Positions 36,073-45,118 are shown, numbered from the stretch's first letter. The stretch is DNA of 64,000 nucleotides from Synechococcus sp. MU1643 (GCF_020514095.1 NZ_VTKY01000004.1:1-64000); one strand, 5' to 3'. Made by a program: numbers and translations. Notes: generated by a model not told the origin, from the sequence alone.

Positions 36073-37005
36073 TCACCTTCTAATGATGCAAGGCTGGCGC
36101 CTCCAAAAGGCCGCAAGGGCGCTGCCGATCAGGCAGTGAATCACTGCAGAGATGGCACCCGGCAACGCCGTCAGGGGACTGGCGAAACCACCACTGCGAG
36201 CGAGCACCACGGCCAGTCCTGAGTTCTGCATGCCCACCTCGATGCTGATGGTCCGCTGGGCCTGCACGCTCTGCCCCGCCAGCCGGGGAATCAGCCAGCC
36301 GAGCAGAAAGCCGCCGCCGTGCAGTAGCAGGCAAGCCAGGATCAGCACGCCCCCCTGCTGACGCAGCACAGCCGTCTGGCTGCCCACGATGCTGGAGACG
36401 ATCATCACGATGGCTATCACCGCAAGGGGAGGCATCACCGGCTCAATCCGCTGGGCCACACCGGGCAGACCACGCTTGAGCACCACCCCAACGGTGACGG
36501 GTAACAACACCACCTGAAGCACTGCCAGGAACAGGGCCCAACCGTCCACCGGAACGTACTGGCTGGCCAATACCTGCGTGAGACGCGGGGTCAACACCAC
36601 CGCCGCCAGGGTGCTGATCGTGGTCATGACCACCGACAGCGCCACATCGCCACGGCCGATCAGAGCCACCACATTGCTGGCGGTCCCCCCTGGGCAGCAG
36701 CCGACAAGAATCAAGCCCACCGCAAGCGGGGCAGACAGGTGCAAAGCCGCCGCAATCACAGCAGCAAGAGCCGGCATCACCAGGAACTGCACCAGCACCC
36801 CCAGCAGCATGGCGCGGGGGCGTTGAGCAACCCGCATGAAATCAGCGGGTGTCAGCCCAACCCCCATACCGAGCATGATGACGCCGAGTCCAAGGGCGAT
36901 CAGTGGCCCCTTAAACCAGATGAATAGCGGGGGATGCAGCAAGGCCAGCAAAGCTCCCAGCAACGTCCAAAGCGGAAAGAGCAGAGTGAAACGCTCCCAG
37001 GTCAT
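36073..37005 (-). CDS. Bile acid:sodium symporter (SBF) family transporter
   Basis: A 310-residue membrane protein with about 9-10 helices. The family hallmarks are PADFMRVAQRPRAMLLGVLVQF, LVGCCPGGTASNVVALIGRGDVALSV (the GGTASN loop) and SIEVGMQNSGLAVVLA (the E-x-G-x-Q-N motif), which form the sodium and substrate sites. In bacteria such proteins take up organic anions or pantoate-like acids; the real substrate is unknown. The start ATG is at 37005; open frame further upstream belongs to the bioF region. It diverges from bioF across 54 nt, which must hold both promoters. Confidence 0.92.
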   Translation of the reverse strand: MTWERFTLLFPLWTLLGALLALLHPPLFIWFKGPLIALGLGVIMLGMGVGLTPADFMRVAQRPRAMLLGVLVQFLVMPALAAVIAAALHLSAPLAVGLILVGCCPGGTASNVVALIGRGDVALSVVMTTISTLAAVVLTPRLTQVLASQYVPVDGWALFLAVLQVVLLPVTVGVVLKRGLPGVAQRIEPVMPPLAVIAIVMIVSSIVGSQTAVLRQQGGVLILACLLLHGGGFLLGWLIPRLAGQSVQAQRTISIEVGMQNSGLAVVLARSGGFASPLTALPGAISAVIHCLIGSALAAFWRRQPCIIRR

Positions 37006-37059
37006 GACGATCAGAGGATTGCGACCATCCTTGTTCAGGGCGGATTCCAGACTGTTGTG

Positions 37060-38199
37060 ATGCGGGACCACGCTTCTCCCATCCCTCCAGCCCGCCGCCG
37101 CCGCCTGCGGAGCTTGAACTCCGGCCAGGAGCCCTGGCAGCTGCAGGATCCCGCCGGAGCCGGCCAGCTCGTTGATCTGGCGAGCAACGACTACCTCGGG
37201 CTCTGCCGTCACCCCGATGTGCTCGCAGCGGCAACGGAGGCCGTGGCCTCCGATGGCGTCGGTGCCGGTGGATCTCGCCTGATCACCGGAACCCGACCAC
37301 GCCATCTGGAACTGGAGGCAGATCTTGCCACCTGGTTGAACCGAGACCGGGTGCTGCTGTTCCCCAGCGGATTTCAAGCCAACATCGCCGCCCTAACGGC
37401 CCTGAGTGACAGGCACACCACCGTGTTGGTGGACCGGCTGATCCACCACTCGCTGCTGGCCGGAGTCCGCACCAGTGGAGCGCGGCTGCAACGCTTTGCC
37501 CACAACGATCTTAAGGATCTCGGCCAGCGGCTGCAGCGGCTCAACCCGGCAACAACACCGCCACTGGTGGTGACCGAAAGCCTCTTCAGCATGGAAGGCA
37601 CCAGCCCCGATCTGCAGCGCATCGCCGACCTGTGCGCCCACCACGGTGCACAACTGCTGGTGGACGAAGCCCACGGCCTGGGAGTGCTGGGGCCAGGAGG
37701 CCGCGGGCTTTGCCATGGACTCCAACAGCCTGTGGCCTTGGTGTGCGGCACCTTCGGTAAGGCCTTCGGCAGCGGAGGTGCATTTCTGGCTGGGGATCAC
37801 AGCACGATGGAACGGCTGCTTCAAACCAGTGGGGCTTTCCGCTACACCACGGCCCTGGCACCATCGCTGGTGGCTGGAGCCCAGGCTGCCCTGCGCTTGA
37901 TCCAAACCAACCCCAATTGGGGAAGCAAGCTGAGCCAGCGCTCGGAACGCTGGAGAACAGCTCTGGCGCACCAGGGCTGGGCAAAACCAGCAGGGCACGG
38001 TCCTGTGCTGCCCTTGCTGGTCGGTGGCGACCAGGACGCGCTCGACCTCCAGCAACAGCTGGAGCAGGCGGGTCTGCTGTCGGTGGCGATCCGGCCGCCC
38101 ACCGTCCCGGAGGGAACCGCCCGTTTGCGCCTGGTGCTGCGGCGGGACCTGCCGGAGGGCACATTGGAGCAACTGCTCGCAGCCCTCGGCTCTCGATGA
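37060..38199 (+). CDS. bioF: 8-amino-7-oxononanoate synthase (biotin)
   Basis: Condenses pimeloyl-ACP or pimeloyl-CoA with alanine to form 7-keto-8-aminopelargonate. The 379-residue PLP enzyme has LASNDYLGLCRHPDV, GAGGSRLITGTRPRHLELE, VDEAHGLGVLGPGGRG and CGTFGKAFGSGGAF with PLP Lys234. The start ATG is at 37060. Its TGA overlaps the next start as ATGA. It opens the operon bioF-bioK/H-bioC-bioD. Confidence 0.96.
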   Translation: MRDHASPIPPARRRRLRSLNSGQEPWQLQDPAGAGQLVDLASNDYLGLCRHPDVLAAATEAVASDGVGAGGSRLITGTRPRHLELEADLATWLNRDRVLLFPSGFQANIAALTALSDRHTTVLVDRLIHHSLLAGVRTSGARLQRFAHNDLKDLGQRLQRLNPATTPPLVVTESLFSMEGTSPDLQRIADLCAHHGAQLLVDEAHGLGVLGPGGRGLCHGLQQPVALVCGTFGKAFGSGGAFLAGDHSTMERLLQTSGAFRYTTALAPSLVAGAQAALRLIQTNPNWGSKLSQRSERWRTALAHQGWAKPAGHGPVLPLLVGGDQDALDLQQQLEQAGLLSVAIRPPTVPEGTARLRLVLRRDLPEGTLEQLLAALGSR

Positions 38200-38885
38200 T
38201 GCAGGTCCTGGCAATGCATGGTTGGGCTGGCCAGGCCGGCACCTGGTCCCACTGGCGTCAACGCTTTGAAGATGGGGGAGCGAGATGGTCAAGCGCAGAC
38301 CGGGGCTACGGCGGCGGTGAGGCCGTTGCTCCGGCATGGCCCCACGGCGCAGGATGCAACCTGTTGATCGTCCACTCCCTGGGGCTGCATCTGCTGCCGG
38401 CAACTGTTCTGGCGCAAGCCGATGCGGTGGTGCTGCTGGGCAGCTTCAGCGCCTTCGTGCCACACGGGCGTGCAGGGCGCGCTGTGGCGGTAGCTCTGCA
38501 GGGGATGCAGGCGGCCCTGGACACCGACCAGGAACTGACGATGCTTGAACGCTTCCTCGACAAAGCCGCCTCACCCCATGCCCGCAGTGCCCTGCCCCCA
38601 GCACCCCTATTGCAAGGTTTGACGAGCCTGGGGCGCCAGCGGCTGCAGCAGGATCTGGAGCTTCTGGCGCACTGCCAGGCCCTGCCGGTGGGATGGCCTG
38701 AAGCAGTACCTGTGCTGGTGGTGCAGGGCGAACGGGACGCTGTGGTGCACGCCGCATCGGCGCTGCAGCTGATCGATGACCTCAGACAGCAGCCGCTGAC
38801 CCTCCATCGGGATCTGAATTGGGGCCACGCACTGATCACACCAACGGTGCTCTCGGTGGTGCAGCAATGGCTGGGGGCCCTGTGA
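38196..38885 (+). CDS. Pimeloyl-ACP methyl ester esterase (BioH/BioK-type alpha/beta hydrolase)
   Basis: A 229-residue alpha/beta-hydrolase. The nucleophile elbow reads LIVHSLGLHLLP (Ser61, His replacing the first Gly of GxSxG), with GERDAVV (acid) and NWGHALI (catalytic His). Located between bioF and bioC, it almost certainly frees pimeloyl-ACP from its methyl ester after BioC-primed synthesis. Picocyanobacteria are known to use a non-homologous-looking enzyme named BioK here; this gene fits that slot but could equally be called BioH-like. The start is ATG 38196 (ATG 38199 also possible), overlapping bioF. It ends with a GTGA overlap into bioC. Confidence 0.85.
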   Translation: MMQVLAMHGWAGQAGTWSHWRQRFEDGGARWSSADRGYGGGEAVAPAWPHGAGCNLLIVHSLGLHLLPATVLAQADAVVLLGSFSAFVPHGRAGRAVAVALQGMQAALDTDQELTMLERFLDKAASPHARSALPPAPLLQGLTSLGRQRLQQDLELLAHCQALPVGWPEAVPVLVVQGERDAVVHAASALQLIDDLRQQPLTLHRDLNWGHALITPTVLSVVQQWLGAL

Positions 38886-39631
38886 TTCGCCCCGACCAGG
38901 TGCTGGAGCGCTTCAGTCGCGCAGCGCCGACCTACGCGGGCGACGCGCAGCTGCAACGGGCCATGGCCTGGCGCTTAGCCCAACTCAGCCGCCACTGCTC
39001 CATCCGGCGCGGCCTTTGGGCAGACCTCGGCAGCGGCACCGGTCATCTGGCCGCAGCCCTGGAAGCCGCTCACCCGGGGCAGCGAGTGATCCGCCTTGAT
39101 GGAAGTGCCGCCATGTTGAACAGCCACCCCCGCGGAACACGCACCCTGCGGCATGACCTGAGCCGCGGGCTACCGGACTGGAGTGAGCCACCGCAACTGC
39201 TGGCCTCCAGCTTTGTTTTGCATTGGTTGCCAGATCCAGTGCAACAGCTTCGGCGTTGGGTGGATGCGCTGCCGAAGGGAGGCTGGCTGGCCCTGGCGGT
39301 GCCGGTGGACGGAAGTTTTCCGCAATGGCAGCACGCCGCCCGCGCAGCAGATCAGGCCTGCACGGCCTTGACCATGCCGGCGCGAGAGCAACTAATAGCG
39401 GCCTTGCCCGATGGCGTGGTGCAACGAGACGAGTGCCTGAGCTTCACCCAACACGCCGCCAATCCACTGCGGCTGCTGCGACCGATGAGCAGCATTGGCG
39501 CCTCCGTCACCAACAGTGGCCGGCTCTCCCCAGGCCAGTGGAAGGCCGTCTTCCGGGCTTGGCCCCAAGCCAACGCATCACCCGGGTTCGCCCTGACCTG
39601 GAGGATGTGGGTTCTCATGGTGAAGCGATGA
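38882..39631 (+). CDS. bioC: Malonyl-ACP O-methyltransferase (biotin)
   Basis: Methylates malonyl-ACP with SAM so that it can enter fatty-acid elongation toward pimelate. The 249-residue protein begins RPDQVLERFSRAAPTY (the BioC start motif) with WADLGSGTGHLAAAL as SAM motif I and LLASSFVLHWLPDP as the following motif. The start is GTG 38882 inside the upstream stop (GTGA). Its end overlaps bioD by ATGA. Confidence 0.93.
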   Translation: MIRPDQVLERFSRAAPTYAGDAQLQRAMAWRLAQLSRHCSIRRGLWADLGSGTGHLAAALEAAHPGQRVIRLDGSAAMLNSHPRGTRTLRHDLSRGLPDWSEPPQLLASSFVLHWLPDPVQQLRRWVDALPKGGWLALAVPVDGSFPQWQHAARAADQACTALTMPAREQLIAALPDGVVQRDECLSFTQHAANPLRLLRPMSSIGASVTNSGRLSPGQWKAVFRAWPQANASPGFALTWRMWVLMVKR

Positions 39632-40287
39632 ACGGCAGCGTCAGTCGCCTGGTGGTGTGTGGAACCGACACGGACGTCGGCAAAACCGTAGTGAGTGCGT
39701 GGCTCGTGCAGGGGCTTCAGGCCAGCTATTGGAAACCGGTTCAGAGCGGACTGGAGGGCGGCGGAGACCGCGAACGGGTGCGGGAGCTGTTGAACCTCCC
39801 GCCGGAACGAATGCTGCCCGAGGCCTATGCCTTCCGAGAACCGGTCTCCCCCCACTGGGCCGCCGAACTGGACGGCACGCCGCTCGACCCATCACAACTC
39901 ACCATTCCCGATCATCAGGGATCGCTGGTGGTGGAGACAGCTGGAGGGTTGATGGTGCCCCTCACCCGCAACTGGCTCCAGATCGATCAACTCGTGAAGT
40001 GGCAGTTGCCAATTGTTCTGGTGGCTCGCAGTGGGCTGGGCACCCTCAACCACACCCTGCTCAGCCTGGAAGCGATAAGACGGCGGAATCTCACGGTGTT
40101 GGGGCTGATCCTCAACGGCCCCCTCCATGCCGACAACCCGGGGACCCTCGAACAGTTCGGTGACGTCCCCGTTCTGGCGCAGCTTCCCCCCCAGGCCTCG
40201 CTATCAGCAACGGTTCTGGAGCGGCTTTGGCGCGAGAAGGATCTCACCACTACATTCCGACGAGTGTTGAAGCGATCGTCCCCGTGA
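39628..40287 (+). CDS. bioD: Dethiobiotin synthetase
   Basis: Closes the ureido ring of dethiobiotin from DAPA, CO2 and ATP. The 219-residue P-loop protein has VVCGTDTDVGKTVVSAWLV (Walker A), YWKPVQSG and VVETAGGLMVPLT. The start ATG at 39628 overlaps the bioC stop by 4 nt; the open frame upstream is a shadow of bioC. A 51-aa membrane protein follows with a GTGA overlap. Confidence 0.95.
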   Translation: MNGSVSRLVVCGTDTDVGKTVVSAWLVQGLQASYWKPVQSGLEGGGDRERVRELLNLPPERMLPEAYAFREPVSPHWAAELDGTPLDPSQLTIPDHQGSLVVETAGGLMVPLTRNWLQIDQLVKWQLPIVLVARSGLGTLNHTLLSLEAIRRRNLTVLGLILNGPLHADNPGTLEQFGDVPVLAQLPPQASLSATVLERLWREKDLTTTFRRVLKRSSP

Positions 40288-40439
40288 ATTCACGTCAAAC
40301 CCTGGCGAGCCTGGCTGTTTCAGCACTCTGCGTTGGAATTCTGGTGCTGTTCACCGATATCGAGGTGCAGCTGGTGCGCTGGGTGAACTGCAGCGCCATT
40401 GCCACAGAGGCGGAAAGGAACAGTGACGTCTGCCGCTGA
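40284..40439 (+). CDS. Small single-pass membrane protein at the end of the biotin operon
   Basis: From GTG 40284, inside the bioD stop (GTGA), to TGA 40439: 51 residues. One hydrophobic segment (LASLAVSALCVGILVLF) is followed by a polar, lumenal or periplasmic tail with two Cys (VNCSAIATEAERNSDVC). The 4-nt overlap argues for co-translation with bioD, but there is no known biotin role. No named family is recognised. Confidence 0.6.
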   Translation: MNSRQTLASLAVSALCVGILVLFTDIEVQLVRWVNCSAIATEAERNSDVCR

Positions 40440-40443
40440 AGAC

Positions 40444-40704
40444 TCAGCCCAGGGCCTTTGAACCGGTGGGGCAGGTGCCCAGTCGCATCGCTGCATGGCG
40501 AACGGCGATCTGCAGCGGCCATCCATGACTGAGTTCAGCCTGGATCAACTCCAGCTGGGACGATGACCAACCCCGCAGTTCGAGATCACTGCGAATCGAC
40601 TGCCAGTCGCCCTCCGGGAGAACGAGACGTCGCTTGGCCGAAGGCTCAGGCTGCCTGGCGGGAACAAAACGCTTGGATTGACGACGGGTGCGTGGGGCAG
40701 CCAT
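40444..40704 (-). CDS. Conserved-looking hypothetical protein (86 aa)
   Basis: From ATG 40704 (GGAG about 9 nt upstream) to TGA 40444-40446: 86 residues. The N-terminus is very basic (AAPRTRRQSKRFVPARQPEP). It is followed by LVLPEGDWQSIRSDLELRGW and a helical segment ending in GTCPTGSKALG. No family is recognised. It is convergent with the biotin operon (4-nt gap) and divergent from bioA (31 or 55 nt). Confidence 0.6.
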   Translation of the reverse strand: MAAPRTRRQSKRFVPARQPEPSAKRRLVLPEGDWQSIRSDLELRGWSSSQLELIQAELSHGWPLQIAVRHAAMRLGTCPTGSKALG

Positions 40705-40759
40705 CCGGGGCATCTCCAACAGCCTCAGATCCAATATGGCAAAACCTGCCGCTGCTGCC

Positions 40760-42034
40760 ATGGAGTCGATCCGCCATCCGAATCTGTGGCCCCCCTTCAC
40801 CCAGATGTCCAGCGCAGCCAACTCCCAACGGGTGATGTCCGGAGACGGGGCTCTGCTGATTCGTGAAAAGGGGGAACCGCTGATCGATGCCATCAGCAGC
40901 TGGTGGGTCACCCTTCACGGCCATGCCCATCCGGTGTTGGCCAAGGCCATTGCCGATCAGGCCGCCCGCCTCGAGCAGGTGATTTTTGCCGACTTCACCC
41001 ATGAGCCTGCGGAACAGCTGGCCGTACGCCTGAGCGGACTCTGCGGGCTGCAACGGCTGTTCTTCTCCGATAACGGTTCCACTGCGGTGGAAGTGGCGCT
41101 CAAGATCGCCTGCCAGTGGTGGGCCAACCGGGGCCAAACGCGCTATCAGATTGTCGCCTTCGACGGGGCATACCACGGCGACACCTTCGGGGCGATGGCC
41201 GTTGGCGAACGCAACCTGTTCAGCGCGCCATTTGAAGACAAGCTCTTTCCCGTTGCCCGGGTTCCCTGGCCGGCTACCTGGTGGGATGACGATGCCGTGG
41301 AGGCCAAGGAATCGGCAGCACTGGAGGTGCTCGAGCGGGTGCTGGAGACACCGACTGCGGCGGTGATCCTCGAGCCCCTGCTGCAGGGGGCCGGCGGCAT
41401 GGCCATGGTGCGGCCCGAGTTTCTGCAACAGGTGGAAACACGCACCCGTCAGGCTGGAGCACTGCTAATTGCCGATGAAGTGCTGACCGGCTTCGGACGC
41501 TGCGGCGACTGGTTCGCCAGCCGGCGGGCGGGCATCCGGCCGGATCTGATGGCGCTGTCCAAAGGCTTGACGGGTGGATGTCTGCCAATGGGCGTGACCA
41601 TGGCCAGCGAAGCGGTGTTCGAAGCCTTCGTCGGTGACGACCCTTGTCTGACCCTCTGGCACGGCCACAGCTTCACGGCCAATCCGCTGGGCTGCGCCGC
41701 GGCCAACGCCAGCCTCGATCTGATGGAGCGCAACCCCGCAGCCTTTCAACAGTTCGAACAACGGCATCGTCCGCACCTCGAACGGTTGGCACGCCATCCG
41801 AGGGTGCAACACCCCCGGCTGACGGGGACGGTTGCCGGCTTCGACCTCGTTGTGGAGGGAACCTCCGGCTACCTCAACCCCGCGGGGCCGAGATTGAAAC
41901 GGCTGGCGATGGAGAACGGCGTCTTCCTCCGCCCCCTAGGCCAAGTCGTCTATCTGCTGCCACCCCTCTGCATCAGCGATGCCCAGCTGGAACGGTGCTA
42001 CTCGGTGCTGGAAATGGCCCTCGACCAGCTCTGA
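40760..42034 (+). CDS. bioA: Adenosylmethionine-8-amino-7-oxononanoate aminotransferase
   Basis: Aminates 7-keto-8-aminopelargonate to DAPA using SAM as amino donor. The protein (424 residues from ATG 40760) has HPNLWPPFTQM (the BioA W-x-P-x-T start), ISSWWVTLHGHAHP, FSDNGSTAVEVALKIACQWW, FDGAYHGDTFGAMAVG and ALSKGLTGGCLPMGV with the PLP Lys. ATG 40736 would add eight residues and cannot be excluded. It is separated from the bioFKCD operon by a small minus-strand gene, so it probably has its own promoter. Confidence 0.95.
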   Translation: MESIRHPNLWPPFTQMSSAANSQRVMSGDGALLIREKGEPLIDAISSWWVTLHGHAHPVLAKAIADQAARLEQVIFADFTHEPAEQLAVRLSGLCGLQRLFFSDNGSTAVEVALKIACQWWANRGQTRYQIVAFDGAYHGDTFGAMAVGERNLFSAPFEDKLFPVARVPWPATWWDDDAVEAKESAALEVLERVLETPTAAVILEPLLQGAGGMAMVRPEFLQQVETRTRQAGALLIADEVLTGFGRCGDWFASRRAGIRPDLMALSKGLTGGCLPMGVTMASEAVFEAFVGDDPCLTLWHGHSFTANPLGCAAANASLDLMERNPAAFQQFEQRHRPHLERLARHPRVQHPRLTGTVAGFDLVVEGTSGYLNPAGPRLKRLAMENGVFLRPLGQVVYLLPPLCISDAQLERCYSVLEMALDQL

Positions 42035-42045
42035 ACGTTATGGCC

Positions 42046-42318
42046 TCAGGGACCCGCCTGAATAGCCGCCTCGACATCGGCCCTGGAGAGGCCATAGGGC
42101 AGCGAACACTGCAGCATCGCTTCCAAAGAACCTGGGTGCCAGACCACTTTGAGGTCCTCCCGTTCTAGCAGCAACAGCGCCCTCCACTCAGAACGCTCCA
42201 GCATCCATTGGCAGGGGTTGTCGTCCATGCGGACGGCACCCAGCTGCTGAAGCCAGGCCTCAAGCGCCGGAAGAGAGTGCTGATTCAGCGGGGTGCTCTC
42301 CGGGGGCAGGGCGGCCAT
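42046..42318 (-). CDS. DUF3143 family protein
   Basis: A 90-residue soluble protein with [20 protein letters not shown] at the start and CSLPYGLSRADVEAAIQAGP at the end, the pattern of the cyanobacterial DUF3143 family. Its function is unknown. I choose ATG 42318 to match family length; ATG 42357 is also in frame. The 5' part overlaps the 3' end of the J-domain gene out of frame by about 59 nt (or 98 nt). The pairing with a J-domain gene is common in cyanobacteria. Confidence 0.78.
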   Translation of the reverse strand: MAALPPESTPLNQHSLPALEAWLQQLGAVRMDDNPCQWMLERSEWRALLLLEREDLKVVWHPGSLEAMLQCSLPYGLSRADVEAAIQAGP

Positions 42319-42799
42319 CAGGTTGCGAACGCAAGGATGTCTTCGAAGTCTGCTCATCCGCCAGCCAACTCGGCGACACCTGCCAGTCGCGGCCTTGGGC
42401 AAGAGCCACGCCCAACCCCAGCACCAGGCTGAGCAACAGCGCGATGCTCAACAGCACCAGCGAGAACCACTCGCCGCCAGAGAGTGGCCTTCGTTGACCG
42501 ATGCCCTGCCAGGCATCCGGGCGGGGCTGACTCTGCAGGGGCAGGGGCGATGACGGCGCCTGTGCACCAAGACCGAGGGTTGCTTGGCTCTGACGCAGCA
42601 GAACGTCGTAGGACTCCTTGAGCTCCTGAAAAGCAATGCTGGCCTGCTCGGGCGGCAGTTGCGTGGTGTCGGGATGGAGGGCCTTGGACTGGCGTCGAAA
42701 GGCCTGGCGCAAGGTTTCAGCGTCAACCCCGGGGCGCACGCCAAGCCGTTCGTGATGGCTGGGGTGGGCTTTGGACACAGGGGACAGCCGGTCCTTCAT
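42260..42799 (-). CDS. J-domain protein with C-terminal membrane segment
   Basis: A 179-residue protein. The N-terminal J domain (about 10-70) carries the HPD motif at His42 (KALHPDTT) within [15 protein letters not shown]. After a Gln/Pro-rich linker comes one transmembrane helix ([20 protein letters not shown]) and a polar tail. It is probably a membrane-anchored DnaK co-chaperone; clients are unknown. The start is taken at ATG 42799 ([10 protein letters not shown]), with other ATGs at 42826 and 42835. Divergent from rsmG; the DUF3143 gene overlaps its 3' end. Confidence 0.82.
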   Translation of the reverse strand: MKDRLSPVSKAHPSHHERLGVRPGVDAETLRQAFRRQSKALHPDTTQLPPEQASIAFQELKESYDVLLRQSQATLGLGAQAPSSPLPLQSQPRPDAWQGIGQRRPLSGGEWFSLVLLSIALLLSLVLGLGVALAQGRDWQVSPSWLADEQTSKTSLRSQPDGRPAPGEHPAESALSSGA

Positions 42800-42824
42800 C
42801 CTAAGAAGAGTTGTTGGTGCAGCC

Positions 42825-43556
42825 ATGGCCGCCACCGCGCCTGAACCGGCGTTCTGGGACGCCCTGGGATGGCAGCCATCGCAAGGGCAGCGCGACCAGC
42901 TGGTGGAGCTTCAAGGCCTTCTGCAGAGCTGGAATGAACGGGTCAACCTCACGCGCCTGGTGAACGGCGATGATTTCTGGATTGGTCAGGTCTTCGACAG
43001 CCTCTGGCCACTGGCGGGGGAACTCCAATCAGCGAACGAGCCACAGCACTGGATTGATGTGGGGACCGGGGGCGGCTTCCCCGGTCTCGCCGTCGCCATT
43101 GCCCTGCCCCAGTCACAGGTGACCCTGCTGGATTCCGTCGGACGCAAGACCGCCGCCGTGGAAGCCATGGCCAACAGCCTGGGGCTTGCCGATCGGGTGC
43201 GGGTCCGCACCGAGCGGATCGAAACCACCGGGCGCGATCGCAACTTCCGCGGCAGCTTCGATCGAGCCGTGGCCAGGGCTGTGGCGGCAGCTCCTGTAGT
43301 GGCCGAATACCTCGTGCCCTTGCTGAAAACCGACGGCCAGGCCCTGCTGTATCGGGGACAGTGGAATGACGCCGATGCCGTGCCGTTCAACAGAGCCCTG
43401 CACCTGCTGCAGGGCCGTCTGATGGAGGTGCAGCACCGGCAACTGCCCGGTGATCGCGGCACGCGTCATCTTCTGCGGGTGCAGCCGAACGGCCCCTGCC
43501 CCCGCAGCTACCCAAGGGCCGTGGGAACGCCCAGCCGAGATCCCCTCGGGGAATAA
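42825..43556 (+). CDS. rsmG: 16S rRNA (guanine-N7) methyltransferase
   Basis: RsmG methylates G527 of 16S rRNA with SAM. The 243-residue protein has [40 protein letters not shown] (SAM motif I), [16 protein letters not shown] and [10 protein letters not shown], all characteristic. The start is ATG 42825; earlier in-frame codons overlap the divergent J-domain gene. It ends 9 nt before the convergent aldo/keto reductase gene. Confidence 0.95.
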   Translation: MAATAPEPAFWDALGWQPSQGQRDQLVELQGLLQSWNERVNLTRLVNGDDFWIGQVFDSLWPLAGELQSANEPQHWIDVGTGGGFPGLAVAIALPQSQVTLLDSVGRKTAAVEAMANSLGLADRVRVRTERIETTGRDRNFRGSFDRAVARAVAAAPVVAEYLVPLLKTDGQALLYRGQWNDADAVPFNRALHLLQGRLMEVQHRQLPGDRGTRHLLRVQPNGPCPRSYPRAVGTPSRDPLGE

Positions 43557-43565
43557 AACGAACAC

Positions 43566-44765
43566 TCAGACGCTCGACAAGCGCATCTGGGATTCGCCCT
43601 TGAGCCGGTGCTTGAGGCTGCGCAGGATCTCGGGGATGCGCTGACGCCATGGGCTCCCCTGCAGGACGCTCCGCAGCTCTTCAGCACTGACCTCCCCATC
43701 AAAGCCATCGGCGTTGGCGCCGGCGAACCAGTGCCCGCCGGAGCCCAACAACCCATATCGGGCTTTGGCATAACTCTCGAGGTCCCAGGCCTCCAGAAGG
43801 TTGTACAACCAAAGCAACACCGGCAGGTTGATCCCCCCAGGCGTCGCATGCCAAGGCGGCAGCCCGACGGACCAGGTGGCCATCCAGTCACGACCCAGTG
43901 CTTCATCGGCCGCTTGCCGAAGCCGCTGATCCACCGGCGCAATCAAGGACGCTGCATCAGACAGCAGATGCAACGCCTCCAGGTGAAGCTCGAGATCCTC
44001 CGGCCGGGCCGCTCCCACGCTGATGGTGTGCACCCGCGGATCCTGGAGACAAAACAGGTCGTTAAAGACGATGGGATGCAACGGTGCACAAAGCTCCAAC
44101 AGCCGTTGGGATGGCGTGTGCAGATGGCCGCCTTTGTCAGTGGGGCTAATGATGAACATCCCCATGTCTTGACGGCGGGCCGCATCCAGGGCGGGACTGT
44201 TGTCCTGGCGGATGTAATACCAGTGCAGATTGACGTAATCGAAGGCACCGGAATCGCAGGCCTCTGCGATCAAGGCTGTGGGGCCATGGGTGGAGAAGCC
44301 CACATGACCAATGCGACCCTCCGCCTGCCAGCGGCGCACCACCTCCATGCACCCCCCGGGCTGAAGGGTCTGCTCGAGATGCTCCGGCAGGTTGATGCCA
44401 TGGATAGCCAATAAATCCAGGCGATCACATCCCAGCCGCTCAAAACTGAGCTCCAGTTCCGCTTCGAAGGCGTCGGGATCGGGCCGGGGAGGCACCTTGC
44501 TCTGCAGCAGACGGGAGGGATCGGGTATACGCGGCAGGGCCCAACCCAGCTGACGCTCAGAGCTGCCGTAGTGCCGCGCTGTTTCCACATGATGAAAACC
44601 CAAATCCACAGAGCGCTTCAGGGTCGCCTCGAGCTGAGTCTGCGACGCAGACGTGATTTCATCGGCAGGGAGGTCAGTCCAACTCTGCTGAAAGCGCATC
44701 CCCCCCAGAGACAACAAGGGGATCTCAAGCTCCGTTCGGCCGAATCGGCGGGTGGGCAGCGCCAT
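43566..44765 (-). CDS. Aldo/keto reductase
   Basis: A 399-residue NAD(P)H-dependent oxidoreductase. The TIM-barrel half (1-290) has RRFGRTELEIPLLSLGGMRF, VETARHYGSSERQLGWAL (Asp-to-Glu/Thr variation before the catalytic Tyr), LLQSKV (Lys) and LLAIHGIN (His). The C-terminal 100 residues are an extension seen in the iron-sulfur-associated AKR group, but no CxxC cluster motif is visible here. The start is ATG 44765 (an in-frame TTG precedes). Its ATG overlaps the ferredoxin stop as TGATG, so the two are co-expressed; the ferredoxin might supply electrons. Confidence 0.88.
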   Translation of the reverse strand: MALPTRRFGRTELEIPLLSLGGMRFQQSWTDLPADEITSASQTQLEATLKRSVDLGFHHVETARHYGSSERQLGWALPRIPDPSRLLQSKVPPRPDPDAFEAELELSFERLGCDRLDLLAIHGINLPEHLEQTLQPGGCMEVVRRWQAEGRIGHVGFSTHGPTALIAEACDSGAFDYVNLHWYYIRQDNSPALDAARRQDMGMFIISPTDKGGHLHTPSQRLLELCAPLHPIVFNDLFCLQDPRVHTISVGAARPEDLELHLEALHLLSDAASLIAPVDQRLRQAADEALGRDWMATWSVGLPPWHATPGGINLPVLLWLYNLLEAWDLESYAKARYGLLGSGGHWFAGANADGFDGEVSAEELRSVLQGSPWRQRIPEILRSLKHRLKGESQMRLSSV

Positions 44766-45028
44766 CAACCCTGGGGACGAGGCTGCAGATTCTGGCGAAT
44801 CAGGTTTTGCCGCAACGTTTCCAACGACTCAAAGGGAACCCAGTGGATACAATCCACGGGACAGGTATCGATGGCCTCCTGAATGCATTCAGTGGAGTCG
44901 CCGTCCTGTCGGATAGCTCTGGAACGTCCCAGATTTGGCTCCACAACGAAGGTATTAGCGGCCACGTGTGCGCAGTAGCGACAGCCAATGCAGATGGCTT
45001 CGTCGACCCAGACAGCCTGGTCGCGCAT
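44765..45028 (-). CDS. 4Fe-4S ferredoxin
   Basis: An 87-residue small iron-sulfur protein. Ligands for one 4Fe-4S cluster are CIGCRYC (Cys13, 16, 19) and CPVDC (Cys56); Cys48 and Cys60 are additional. The motif order is that of single-cluster bacterial ferredoxins. The start ATG is at 45028. It overlaps the aldo/keto reductase start by 1 nt (TGATG) and lies 90 nt after Ycf35. Electron transfer to that reductase is an inference from position only. Confidence 0.9.
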   Translation of the reverse strand: MRDQAVWVDEAICIGCRYCAHVAANTFVVEPNLGRSRAIRQDGDSTECIQEAIDTCPVDCIHWVPFESLETLRQNLIRQNLQPRPQG

Positions 45029-45118
45029 GTCACCTCCGAGCAGAGGCTCCCTACCTGTGGATTGCTCCGGCGGCCGGGCTGGAGCAGAAAAAGCGTGTGA
45101 AGAAGGATCAGGCAGGAT

